Positions 7,634 through 18,339 of a stretch of 64,000 nt of DNA are shown here, piece by piece. Location of the stretch: positions 1-64,000 of the forward strand of contig NZ_JAKTNQ010000004.1 in the NCBI RefSeq assembly GCF_022760835.1. The letters run 5' to 3'. Each line of letters starts with the position of its first letter. The stretch's first letter is position 1. Below the pieces are notes generated by a model, which was given only the letters and a program-made list of their open reading frames with translations, was not told where the DNA came from and did not search any database. A program made the translations under genes and the position numbers. The DNA is from Thermus altitudinis (GTDB lineage: Bacteria; Deinococcota; Deinococci; Deinococcales; Thermaceae).

Positions 7634-9487
7634 TTGCCGCAGCGGATTAACCCTTTCACCCTGATCTTTTTGCTCCTTCTAGGCTATCTGGCCTACACCG
7701 CCTTCACGGGCCCTCCGGCCCCTACCCTTTCCTACACCGAGTTTCGCAAGCTGGTACGGGAAGGCAGGGTGGCCGAGGTGGTCCTAGAGGAAACCCGGAT
7801 CCTGGGCACCCTTAAAGAGCCGGAACGCTTCCCCACCCCCCAAGGGGGAAGCCAAGTGGCCCGGCGCTTCGCCGTGCCCTTGCCCCCCGCCCAGGTGGCC
7901 GATCCCGAGCTCCTGCGCTTTCTGGAGGAAAACGGGGTCAAGATCATGACCAAGCCCCCTTCCTTCTGGCCCCAGTTCCTCCTCTACCTGGGCCCCACGG
8001 TCCTCCTCATCCTCTTCTTCTGGTTCTTCTTCATGCGGGCCCAAGGGGGGGCCGGCCAGGTGATGCAGTTCGGCCAGAGCCGGGCCAAACTCTACGGCAA
8101 GGAGAAGCAGGTGAACACTACCTTCAAGGACGTGGCCGGCCACGAGGAGGCCAAGCGGGAGCTCATGGAGGTGGTGGACTTCCTCAAAAATCCCAAAAAG
8201 TACCTGGAACTAGGGGCAGAAATCCCCAAAGGCGTCCTCCTGGTGGGGCCACCAGGAACCGGCAAGACCCTCCTGGCCCGGGCGGTGGCGGGGGAGGCCG
8301 GGGTGCCCTTCTTCTCCGTTTCCGCCAGCGAGTTCATGGAGATGTTCGTGGGCGTGGGAGCAAGCCGGGTACGAAGCCTCTTTGAGGATGCCCGCAGGAA
8401 CGCCCCCAGCATCATCTTCATTGATGAGCTGGACTCCATCGGCCGCAAGCGGGGGGCGGGCATAGGCGGCGGCCACGACGAGCGGGAACAGACGCTAAAC
8501 CAGATCCTTTCCGAGATGGACGGCTTTGAGAAGGACACCTCCGTGATCGTCCTGGCCGCCACCAACCGTCCGGATATCCTGGACCCCGCCCTCCTGCGCC
8601 CCGGGCGCTTTGACCGCCAGGTGGTGGTGGGCCTTCCCGCCCTCGAGGAGCGCCGGGATATCCTCCTGGTCCACATGCGGGGCAAACCCATGGCCGAGGA
8701 CGTGGACGCCCTGGAGTTGGCCCACCTCACCCCGGGCTTCTCCGGGGCCGACCTCAAGAACCTGGTGAACGAGGCGGCCCTGCTGGCGGCCCGGGACGGC
8801 GCTAAGCAAGTCCGCAAGGAGCACTTCCTCAAGGCCCTGGACAAGATCGTCTTAGGCCTGGAGCGGCCCGCCCTAAAGCTTTCCGAGGAGGAGAAAAGGG
8901 CCGTGGCCTACCACGAGGCGGGGCATGCGGTGGTGGGGGAGGTCCTGCCCCACGCCGACAAAACCGAGAAGGTCTCCATCGTCCCTAGGGGCATGGCCTT
9001 GGGCGCCCGCTGGAGCAAGCCGGAGGAGAGGGTCTTGGTCTCCAAGGACCACCTCATGGACGAGCTGGCCGTCCTCATGGCGGGCCGGGTGGCGGAGGAG
9101 CTTTTCACCGGCACCGTGACCACCGGGGCCCAGGACGACTTCAAGCGGGCCACCCAGATCGCCAAGCGCATGGTCCTGGACTGGGGCATGGGGGAGCACT
9201 TCAGGAACATCGCTTGGGGTTCGGACTCGGGCCCCATCTTCCTGGGAGAGGAGATCGCCAAGAAAAAGGACCACTCCGAGGAAACCGCCCGCCTCATTGA
9301 CCAGGACATCCGCCAAATCCTGGACGAGGCCTACGCCAAGGCTCGCCAGGTTCTCATGGCCCATGCGGAGGCCATGCACAGGATCGCCGAGGAGCTCCTC
9401 CGGGAGGAAACCATCCCCGGGGAGCGGGTGCGGGCCATCCTTAAGGAAACGCAGCCGGTGCAGAGGGCCTCGGAGGAAAGCCCCTAG
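7634..9487 (+). CDS. ftsH: Membrane AAA+ zinc protease FtsH
   Basis: ATP-dependent membrane protease that removes damaged membrane and regulatory proteins. The 617 residues show two membrane segments (about residues 8-24 and 113-132) flanking a small extracytoplasmic domain, Walker A GPPGTGKT near 205, Walker [12 protein letters not shown], the second region of homology [19 protein letters not shown], and the zinc motif HEAGH near 427. The start is TTG at 7634 with GGGAGGT 7 bases upstream. It runs tail-to-tail into glpD, sharing a CTAG stop. Confidence 0.97.
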   Translation: MPQRINPFTLIFLLLLGYLAYTAFTGPPAPTLSYTEFRKLVREGRVAEVVLEETRILGTLKEPERFPTPQGGSQVARRFAVPLPPAQVADPELLRFLEENGVKIMTKPPSFWPQFLLYLGPTVLLILFFWFFFMRAQGGAGQVMQFGQSRAKLYGKEKQVNTTFKDVAGHEEAKRELMEVVDFLKNPKKYLELGAEIPKGVLLVGPPGTGKTLLARAVAGEAGVPFFSVSASEFMEMFVGVGASRVRSLFEDARRNAPSIIFIDELDSIGRKRGAGIGGGHDEREQTLNQILSEMDGFEKDTSVIVLAATNRPDILDPALLRPGRFDRQVVVGLPALEERRDILLVHMRGKPMAEDVDALELAHLTPGFSGADLKNLVNEAALLAARDGAKQVRKEHFLKALDKIVLGLERPALKLSEEEKRAVAYHEAGHAVVGEVLPHADKTEKVSIVPRGMALGARWSKPEERVLVSKDHLMDELAVLMAGRVAEELFTGTVTTGAQDDFKRATQIAKRMVLDWGMGEHFRNIAWGSDSGPIFLGEEIAKKKDHSEETARLIDQDIRQILDEAYAKARQVLMAHAEAMHRIAEELLREETIPGERVRAILKETQPVQRASEESP

Positions 9488-11018
9488 CAAAGGGCAGGAA
9501 GGGCCCTTCTGGCCTCGGAAAGAAGGGCCTCTTTTGTGGGCTCATCCCACCCCAGGAGGGGGGCCATGAGGTCCACCACCCGGGGCAAGGCCTCCTCTGC
9601 CCGCTTCCGGTCCAAAAGGGCCAGGCCCATCCTGCGGGCCAGCACGTCCAAAGGCCTTTGCGCCAGCTCCTCCCTTACGGCAAAAACCACCTCCCCCTCC
9701 AGGTAGGGTAGCCCTGGGAGCAGGGGCCGATCCCCCAGGGCCACCACCTCCCCCGCCCGGGTGCCGTAGTGGCCATAAAGGTGCGCCGCCACCTCCTCCG
9801 GAAGGGGCAAGGGGGGCTTGGGCCCCGCCCCCAGGAGGAGGGTGCAGTGGCTTTGGGAGGGGGGAAGGTGGAGGGAGAGGTCCCGGGCCAGGCGTTCCAG
9901 TAGGTCCAAGGCCATGAGGCGGAAGGTGGTCCACTTGCCCCCGGTGAGGGTGTAAAGCCCCTTTTCCTCCACGATGAGGTGGTCCCGCTCCAGCCTTTTG
10001 GTCTCCCCTTTCCCCACCAGGGGCCGGAGGCCCGCCCAGGCGGCCAGGACCCTGTCCGAAAGGTCCCTCAGGTAGGGACGGATCTCCTCCAGGAGGTAGG
10101 CCACCTCCTCCTCCCGGGGAAGAGGGCAGGCCCTGGCCTCGGCCAGGAGGTCGGTGGTGCCCAGAAGGGCCTTGCCCTGCCAGGGCAGGAGAAAAAGAAC
10201 CCGGCCATCCCGCGTCCTGGGCAGGAGGAGGCCCACCTTTAAGGGGTAGTCCAGGACCAGGTGGGCCCCGCTGGAGGGGGTGAGGAGAGGTGGGAGGTGA
10301 GGGTCCAGAAGCCGGCGCACCCGGTCCGCCTGGGGCCCGGTGGCGTTCACCACCGCCTGGGCCCAGACCTCCACCTCTTGGCCCGTAAGGCGGTCCTTCA
10401 CCACCGCACCCCGCACCCTCCCCTCCTTCAGAAGAAAGCCCGTGGCCTCCGCGTAGTTTAGGGCCACCGCCTTCCGGCTTAGGGCGGAGAGGATGAGGGC
10501 CAGGTTCAGGCGATGGTCGGCGAACTGGCCGTCCTGGTAGAGGATGCCCCCCAAGGTGGGGGGGAGGTCGGGGAAAAGGACCCCCACCTCCTTGGGGGAA
10601 GCGTAGCGGCTTGGGGCCAGGCGCCTGGCCCCCGCCAGGAGGTCGTAGAGCTTTAGACCCACCCAATAATAGGGGAGCTCGAGGGGGCGGAAGAGGGGGG
10701 TGAGGAGGGTGAGGGGCCGCGCCAGGTGCGGGGCCAGGCCCATCACCACCTGGCGTTCCCCTAGGGCCTCCCGCACCAGGCGGAGCTGCTTGGGGTTCCG
10801 TTCCTTGAAGGCCAGCTCCAGGTAGCGCACCCCCCCGTGGAGCAGCTTGGTGGAGCGGCTGCTGGTACCCATGCCGAAGTCCCCCGCCTCCACCAAGGCC
10901 GCCCGTAGGCCCCTCAGGGTGGCCTCCCAAAGGACCCCCGCCCCCGTGGCCCCACCCCCCAGGATCAGGAGGTCCCAAGGCCCTTTGAGCCCTTCCCAAA
11001 GCTCCTCGCGGCTTGGGC

Positions 11019-11022
<4 letters not shown>
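9484..11022 (-). CDS. glpD: FAD-dependent glycerol-3-phosphate dehydrogenase
   Basis: Oxidises glycerol 3-phosphate to dihydroxyacetone phosphate and passes electrons to quinone. The FAD-binding segment [17 protein letters not shown] begins near residue 17, followed by [18 protein letters not shown], a GlpD hallmark; the length of 512 residues fits. Start ATG 11022 has AAGGGAGGAGGG directly upstream and overlaps the glpK stop as ATGA. It is the last gene of the ten-gene sugar operon, which places glycerol use downstream of glycoside cleavage. Confidence 0.94.
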
Positions 11023-12505
<1,483 letters not shown>

Positions 12506-12509
<4 letters not shown>

Positions 12510-13552
12510 AAGACCTCCCGTAGCCTTTTTGCCGTTTCCTCGGGCAAGGCGTCCACCACAAAGGTACCCGCTCCCAGCTCCGTGCCCGCCAGGAACTTGA
12601 GCTTGTCCTTGGCCCGTTTGGGCGGATAGAACTCCACGTGGAAATGGAAGGTGCGCTCCTCCCCTAGGGGGGCTGCGTGGAAGACCATGACGTAGGGAAA
12701 GGCCTCCCCGAAAAGGGCGTCGTAGCGGGCCACCACCCGGCCCAGAAGGCGGGCGAAGGCGGCCATCTCCTCATGGGAAAGGGTCCAAAGCCCGGGGTGG
12801 CGCTGCCGAGGGACCACCCAAACCTCATAGGGGTAACGGGCAAAGGGGGGTACGAAGGCTAAGAACCCCTCCTCCTGGTCCACCCGGTAGGGCTGCAAGT
12901 GGGGAAGAAGCTCGAGGAGCACCGGCCTCTCCCGGAAGGCCTGGCTTTCTCGCTCCAAGATGGGGGGCACCCAGGGGTAGGCGTAGATCTGCCCATGGGG
13001 GTGGTGCAGGGTCACCCCCACCGCCTCCCCCCGGTTTTCAAAGGGCATGACGAACTGGACGCCCTTTAGGGCATACAGGGCCTGGTACCGCTCCCGCCAA
13101 ACCCAAGCCAAAAGCAGCCTTTCCTCCTCCTTGAGGGTGGCCAGGCTCCCCACGTGGGCCTGGGTGTAGACCACCACCTCGCAGCGGCCTAAAGCCTCCC
13201 CTGCGGGAACGGGCAACCCTTCCGGGGGAGGGGTGGGGCTTGGCCCCAGGGAGGGAAAGCGGTTCTCAAAGACCGCCACCTGGAAGCGGGCGAAGGGGAT
13301 CTCCGTGGGGAAACCCCCTTCCCGGCTAGGGCAAAGGGGGCAGTGCTCCTTGGGGGGCAAAAAGGTGCGCTCCTGACGGTGGGCGGCGTAGACCACCCAT
13401 TCCTGCCGCAGGGGATGGTAGCGGAGGTGGGGAGCGGGGCTGAAGGGCTCGGCGGGCTCCGGGAGGGGGGGGTCCTCGAGGGGACGGAGCCCGTAAAGGA
13501 TGAGCTCCCGTCCATCCGCTTTGCGGTGGACCCGCCTATAGTAGGGAAGCAT
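12506..13552 (-). CDS. galT: Galactose-1-phosphate uridylyltransferase
   Basis: Leloir-pathway enzyme exchanging UMP between UDP-glucose and galactose 1-phosphate. The histidine-triad active site [11 protein letters not shown] is present, CPLC provides two zinc ligands, and the late [10 protein letters not shown] segment is the C-terminal GalT signature. Start ATG 13552 begins 17 bases before the end of the alpha-galactosidase gene; the in-frame ATG at 13594 is further inside that gene. 348 residues. No galK or galE is visible in the window, so these must be elsewhere. Confidence 0.94.
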
Positions 13553-14996
13553 AGTCCAAGACCTCCTCCCCCACCTGGAAGCGGTAGGGGCCAAGCCGGT
13601 TTACCGCCTGGTCCTGGCTCAGAAAGGCCAAAAGCCTTTCCCTCTCTTCCGGGGTAAGCCAGGAGGGGGGGTCGGAAGTGGCCTTGAAGCCGGTGATCTC
13701 CCCCATGGCCTCCTGGAGGCGCCTCTCTTCAGGGGTCAGCAAGGAGAAACGGCTTCGGAAATAGGCCACATCCGGGTCCACCTGCACGTTTTCCCGAAGC
13801 CACAGCCGGTGCAGGGTGGTGCGGAGGGCATTCTTTAGCCCGGGGCCCGTGGGGTCCTGAAGCCAGAAGGAGCGGTCCTCGTTGTCCCAGTAGGGGGCCA
13901 CATCCGGTCCCACCCGCAGGCCATCGGCAAGCCCCAAGGAGGCCAGGATGGGGGCCCCGCAGAAGAGAAGATAAGCGCCACCCGCTTCCTCCCGTATCCG
14001 TTCCATGGCCTCTCGGTACCGCCCCTCTCCCTCGGCCCCGGGAAGGGCAGCCGCATAGAGAAAGTCCAGCTTGATGTAATCGTACCCCCACTCCCGGACC
14101 TTATGCACCAGGCCAGCCACGTATTGCAAAACCTCCTCGTTCCCCGAGTCTAAGGCGTAAAGGGGTCTTCCCCAGTTAAATCCCGCTGGGACGGGCCGGC
14201 CTTCCCCATCCCTAAGCACCCACTCGGGGCGGGCGTGCCCCAGGGGGCTGTCCGGGGTCAGCAGAAAGGGTGCCAGCCATAGCCCGGCCCTGAGGCCCTT
14301 TTCCCGGATCCTCTCCGCCAAAAAGGCCATTCCCCGGGGGAAGCGACCGTTGGCCTCCCAGTCCCCAAGGGCCCGCTGCCAGCCATCGTCAATCTGGAAG
14401 ACCTCAAAGGGGAAGTGGGCCACCTCCTCCAAGGCGGCGAGGAGCAAGGCCTCGCTGATGCGGGTGTAGTAGCCATACCAGGAGCACCACACCCTAGGGG
14501 GCTTTCCGGAAGGGCGCCGGGGAAGGTGGCTGGCGTAGGCGGGAAAAACCTCCTCTTCCGGTCCATAGGCCAAGAACCAGCGGCCCTCCCCCGAGGCATA
14601 CCGCCCCAAAAGCACCTCCTGCCGCCCCAAAACCCTGGCCCCCAGGTCCAAGGCCCCCAGGAGGAGAACCTGGCCATCGGGAAGGCGCAAGGCCCCAAGG
14701 CCGCTACCCCACCAGGCCCTCCCCCACTCCGCCGCCTCCAGAAGAAAGGGATCATCGGACTGAGGGCGGCGCTCCTTGGGGAGAAGGGGCTTGGGGGGCT
14801 CCCCTAGGTCCACCCAGGCGGACAGGCTCCAGCTCTGCCACCCGTGGCGGAAAAACCGCACCCCCCTAGAGGGCGCAAAGGCCCGAACCTCCCTTCCCCT
14901 CAGGAGATACCCCCCGGAAACCGGTTCCGAGGAGGCTGCCGTGACCCCCACCTCGAGGCGGCTTCCCCGCAAGGCATCCCAAAACTCTAGCCGCAT
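13536..14996 (-). CDS. agaT: Alpha-galactosidase, GH36 (AgaT type)
   Basis: Retaining alpha-galactosidase that releases terminal alpha-galactose from melibiose-type sugars. The 486-residue protein has WCSWYGYYT, the nucleophile aspartate in YIKLDFLY and the acid/base aspartate in RVGPDVAPYW. The short length matches Thermus AgaT enzymes rather than the 700-residue GH36 type. Start ATG 14996 has GGAGGGG upstream. There is no signal peptide, so substrate must be imported, probably by the GPH symporter encoded just upstream. Confidence 0.92.
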   Translation of the reverse strand: MRLEFWDALRGSRLEVGVTAASSEPVSGGYLLRGREVRAFAPSRGVRFFRHGWQSWSLSAWVDLGEPPKPLLPKERRPQSDDPFLLEAAEWGRAWWGSGLGALRLPDGQVLLLGALDLGARVLGRQEVLLGRYASGEGRWFLAYGPEEEVFPAYASHLPRRPSGKPPRVWCSWYGYYTRISEALLLAALEEVAHFPFEVFQIDDGWQRALGDWEANGRFPRGMAFLAERIREKGLRAGLWLAPFLLTPDSPLGHARPEWVLRDGEGRPVPAGFNWGRPLYALDSGNEEVLQYVAGLVHKVREWGYDYIKLDFLYAAALPGAEGEGRYREAMERIREEAGGAYLLFCGAPILASLGLADGLRVGPDVAPYWDNEDRSFWLQDPTGPGLKNALRTTLHRLWLRENVQVDPDVAYFRSRFSLLTPEERRLQEAMGEITGFKATSDPPSWLTPEERERLLAFLSQDQAVNRLGPYRFQVGEEVLDYASLL

Positions 14997-15031
14997 GGCC
15001 CCTCCACAGGCTTCTCCCTGCTGCCGGCATT

Positions 15032-16294
15032 CTACCTGGCCCCGTAAGGAAACCGGTAGGCCAGGGCCAGGGCCAAGAGGCCAGCCAGAAAGGGAGGCCC
15101 CGCCATGAGGAAGCGGAAGGCGGCCTCGGGATTGGGCCCTGGGGCCTCCCCGCTCACGTAGCCGAATAGGGGGGTGAGGAGGGCAAAGGAAAGGGCCTGC
15201 AGGGGCCCGGAAAGCCGGTTTACAAAACCATAGACGCTATAGTAGACCCCTTCCCGCCTCCTTCCCGTCCTTTGGGCGTCCCGGTCAATGACCTCGGCCA
15301 GGAGGAGGTCTCCCAGCACCAAGACCCCGCCAAACCCCACCCCGATCAGCACCCCCACGAGCAGGGCCTGCAGGAGGGTACGGGGCCACAGCAGGAGGAG
15401 GGCCCCCAAGGCCAAAAGGCCGATGGCCAAGAGCCACGCCCCCTTGGGGCCCATGGCCCCGGCCAACCGGGCCCAAAGGAACACCGAGGGCAGGGCCGAA
15501 AGGAGCACCGAGGCGAAGAGCAAGGAGGTGGCCTCGGGGCCTAAACCCAAGGCGTACTTGGCGTAAAAGGGCATGGCCGCCCCGAAAAGCCCCACGGCGA
15601 AGAGGAGGAAAAGGGCCGCCAGGGAGTAAAGCCAAAAGGGGCCATTCTCCAGGGTGTAGCGGAAGGCGGGGAGGAAGGGAAGGGGCGCGGCCTCTTGGGC
15701 CTTCGGGTCCTCCCGGATGGCCAGGAGAAAGAGGAGGACCAACACGCCCCCCATGCCCCCATAGAGGAGGGCCATGCCGGAAAAGCCGAGGGCGGTGTAG
15801 ACCAAGGGGGTTAGGGCAATGCTCACCGCCAGGCCCAGGAAGTAAAAGCCCTGCCGCCAGGCGTTGGCCCGGGCCCGCTCCTCCTGGCTCCTGAAGAGCT
15901 CGGGAAAAAGGGCGGCGTGGTTCACCCAGGTGAGGGCGGCGAAGGTCTCAAAAAAGAGGATCACCACCAAGCAGTATCCAAAAAGGGCCTCACCCTGCCG
16001 GAAGCGCTCCGGCACGCTGAAGGTGAGGTAAAAGGCCAAAAGCAAAAGGGGAAGCCCCAGGAAAAGCCAAGGCCGCCTCCGGCCCCACGGGGTCCTGGTC
16101 CGGTCCGAGAGGTAGCCGAAAAGGGGATCGTTCACCGCATCCCACACGGAGAAGACCAGGCGGGCCAGGGCGAAGGCCCCGGCGGCCAGTCCCATGTGGT
16201 CCAGGTAGTAGAAGGCCAAATAGGTACCGAAGGTCTGGCCCGGCAGGGTAAGCCCCAGGGCACCCAGGGCGTAGGCGATCCGGGTGGGGATCAC
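15032..16294 (-). CDS. GPH-family sugar:cation symporter (second copy)
   Basis: MelB-like major-facilitator transporter of 420 residues with about 12 hydrophobic segments. The signature DAVNDPLFGYLSDRTRTPWG is the cytoplasmic loop of glycoside-pentoside-hexuronide symporters. The start is GTG at 16294 (V in VIPTRIAYALG), which overlaps the GH2 stop as GTGA with GGGGGTGG upstream; the frame stays open far upstream but that part is antisense-like sequence inside the GH2 gene. It is a paralogue of the symporter at 22572-23825. It probably imports galactosides cleaved by the neighbouring cytoplasmic glycosidases. Confidence 0.9.
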   Translation of the reverse strand: MIPTRIAYALGALGLTLPGQTFGTYLAFYYLDHMGLAAGAFALARLVFSVWDAVNDPLFGYLSDRTRTPWGRRRPWLFLGLPLLLLAFYLTFSVPERFRQGEALFGYCLVVILFFETFAALTWVNHAALFPELFRSQEERARANAWRQGFYFLGLAVSIALTPLVYTALGFSGMALLYGGMGGVLVLLFLLAIREDPKAQEAAPLPFLPAFRYTLENGPFWLYSLAALFLLFAVGLFGAAMPFYAKYALGLGPEATSLLFASVLLSALPSVFLWARLAGAMGPKGAWLLAIGLLALGALLLLWPRTLLQALLVGVLIGVGFGGVLVLGDLLLAEVIDRDAQRTGRRREGVYYSVYGFVNRLSGPLQALSFALLTPLFGYVSGEAPGPNPEAAFRFLMAGPPFLAGLLALALAYRFPYGAR

Positions 16295-18339
16295 CAGGCC
16301 ACCCCCAGGGGCAGGATGGGTTCCAGGTACTCCACCTCGAGGACATGCCGCGACCAGAGCCTTTCCCCTTCGTAGGCCTCCCCCACCAGGCGGTAAGCCC
16401 CCGGGGAAAGCTGCCTTAAAGCCTCCTGTAGGGGGAGGTAGCGGGCCTGGACCTCGAGGGGGCTTTCCCAAAGCTCCCCCAGGCTGAAAAACCTTCGGGC
16501 CTCCCCGGGGGCCAGGGCCACCTCCTCCGCGTAAAGGGAAAGGCCTTGCGGGCCTTCCAGGAAAAGGTGAACCCGGAGGCTTAAGGGCCTTTCCAGGTCG
16601 CTTATGAGCCAGGCCTCCTGCAAGGGAGGCCCCCCCACCTCCACCCTCTTTCGGTAGGGGACAAGGGAGAGGAGAACCGGGCTGCTGGCCTCCTTTAGGG
16701 CGAAAAAGCCCTTCTTGGGCACCCGCTCCACGTCCAAAACCGCCCAGGTGATCCCCTCCCAGGGCTCCACGAACATGAACTGGAAGTAGCCCACCACCCT
16801 CCCCTTGCCCCGGCGGTACGCGTGGATGGCAAACTCCAGAAGCTGAGCCTGGTAGGCCTGGGAGTTTTCCACGAAAGCCTCCAAGGAATCCCCCAGCTCC
16901 ACCCCCGCCACCCGGAAGGTCTCGTGGGGTTGGAAGTTGTGGTAGGCCCAGACCTCCCACCTGGGGGGCCAGGCGGCCTCCCCTAGGACCTGGCGCAAAA
17001 GCCCCGCCCGGGGGAGGGCCTGGGCTCCAAACTCGGAAGGAAGAGGGGCCCCGGGAAGGGCCAGGAAGTCCCGCACGTGGCCCCAGTACCAGCCGGGGTA
17101 GGGATGCTCGCGGAAGTCGGAGGCCTCCTTCACCGGGCGGGTGGGGTCAGCGGCCCTGAAGCCGGCGGAAAGGAGGGGGCCTAAGGTGTGGCGGTTGTGG
17201 GTGGGCTCGTTTTGGGCGCACCAGAGGTAAAGGGAGGGATGGGCCCCCAGGACCTCCACCATGGCCTGGGCCTGGCGGAGGGCCTCCTGGGCGAAGGCCT
17301 CGTCCGGGGCGTAGCCCCACTGCAAGGGGAAGTCCTGCCAGACCAATACCCCTTCCCGGTCGCAGGCCCGGTAGAAGGCGGGGTGGGTCACGTGGGCGTG
17401 GACCCGCACGGCATTGAGGTTGGCCTCCTTAAGGAGGGCCACATCCCGCTGGGCCATGGCCTCGGTGTAACCGGCAAGCCACTGGGTGGGGATGATGTTG
17501 GTGCCCCTTAGGAATAGCCTCCTCCCGTTTAGGAGAAGCCAGCCCTCCCCATCCAGCTCCACGGTGCGGAAGCCCAAGGGCACGCTGAGGCTGGCCCCCA
17601 AAACCTCCGCCTCCAGGCGGAAAAGATGGGGAAACCCCCGCTCCCACACCTCCCATAACGGCATTTCCGGCAGGTCCCACACCACCTCCCGCCAACCCCG
17701 CCCCCCTTCCCCCTCGAGGACCGCCCTCTTCTCCAGGGCCTCCCCGGGGAAGTTTTCCGGGCCAATCCTAAGGTGCACCTCCTCGCGAAAGGGCCTTGGG
17801 GCGTCCACCATGAGGCGCACCCATAGCCGCCACCCCCCGGGCCGGGGAAGGAGGCGGTAGGTGAGGCCCAAAAGGGCCACCTCCTCCCGCAGCCAGACCT
17901 CCACCCCGCCCCATAGCCCCCCCGTCCCCCGCTCCTGGCCCCTTTCCGTGGTTCCCCCAGGACGGCAGTCGTGCTGGCCCAAGACCCCCTTGATCTGCCG
18001 CTTGAACCGGGGCCAGACCCCTAGGGGTTCCCGGGGGGCCGCGACCCTCAGGAACACCTCCCCACCTGGGGGCAGCTCCAGGAGCCAAGGGAAGAAGTAC
18101 CCCAGGTGCCGGCCCAGATGGACCCCCTCCACCCAGGCCTCCTGGTAATAGTCCCCCAAGGAACGGAGGAAGCGCCTAGGGCCTCCTTCCGGCAACGCCA
18201 GGCGGTACCAGCCCACCTCCGCCTCCAGGCCCTCGAGGGCCCACTGGTGGGGAAGCGCCACCTCCCGCCAACCGCCTTGGGGAAGCTCCGCTGGGGTTTC
18301 CGCCCCCTGGGCCAAAAACCACGCCTTTTCCAGCCTCAT
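16291..18339 (-). CDS. GH2 glycosidase, beta-mannosidase-like
   Basis: A 682-residue retaining beta-glycosidase. After an N-terminal jelly roll, the TIM barrel has VLVWQDFPLQWGYAP, typical of the beta-mannosidase branch of GH2, the acid/base glutamate in WCAQNEP and the nucleophile glutamate in PSEFGAQ. No signal peptide. The start ATG 18339 has GGAGGTGG 5 bases upstream and overlaps the GH31 stop as ATGA; the stop overlaps the symporter GTG. Beta-mannosidase, exo-glucosaminidase or beta-galactosidase activity are all possible; the context favours a galacto- or manno-oligosaccharide. Confidence 0.8.
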   Translation of the reverse strand: MRLEKAWFLAQGAETPAELPQGGWREVALPHQWALEGLEAEVGWYRLALPEGGPRRFLRSLGDYYQEAWVEGVHLGRHLGYFFPWLLELPPGGEVFLRVAAPREPLGVWPRFKRQIKGVLGQHDCRPGGTTERGQERGTGGLWGGVEVWLREEVALLGLTYRLLPRPGGWRLWVRLMVDAPRPFREEVHLRIGPENFPGEALEKRAVLEGEGGRGWREVVWDLPEMPLWEVWERGFPHLFRLEAEVLGASLSVPLGFRTVELDGEGWLLLNGRRLFLRGTNIIPTQWLAGYTEAMAQRDVALLKEANLNAVRVHAHVTHPAFYRACDREGVLVWQDFPLQWGYAPDEAFAQEALRQAQAMVEVLGAHPSLYLWCAQNEPTHNRHTLGPLLSAGFRAADPTRPVKEASDFREHPYPGWYWGHVRDFLALPGAPLPSEFGAQALPRAGLLRQVLGEAAWPPRWEVWAYHNFQPHETFRVAGVELGDSLEAFVENSQAYQAQLLEFAIHAYRRGKGRVVGYFQFMFVEPWEGITWAVLDVERVPKKGFFALKEASSPVLLSLVPYRKRVEVGGPPLQEAWLISDLERPLSLRVHLFLEGPQGLSLYAEEVALAPGEARRFFSLGELWESPLEVQARYLPLQEALRQLSPGAYRLVGEAYEGERLWSRHVLEVEYLEPILPLGVAW

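Noticed and set aside
16295-16960. 222-codon N-terminal extension of the second symporter
   Set aside because: Gly/Pro-rich shadow of the GH2 gene; the symporter starts at the GTG that overlaps the GH2 stop.
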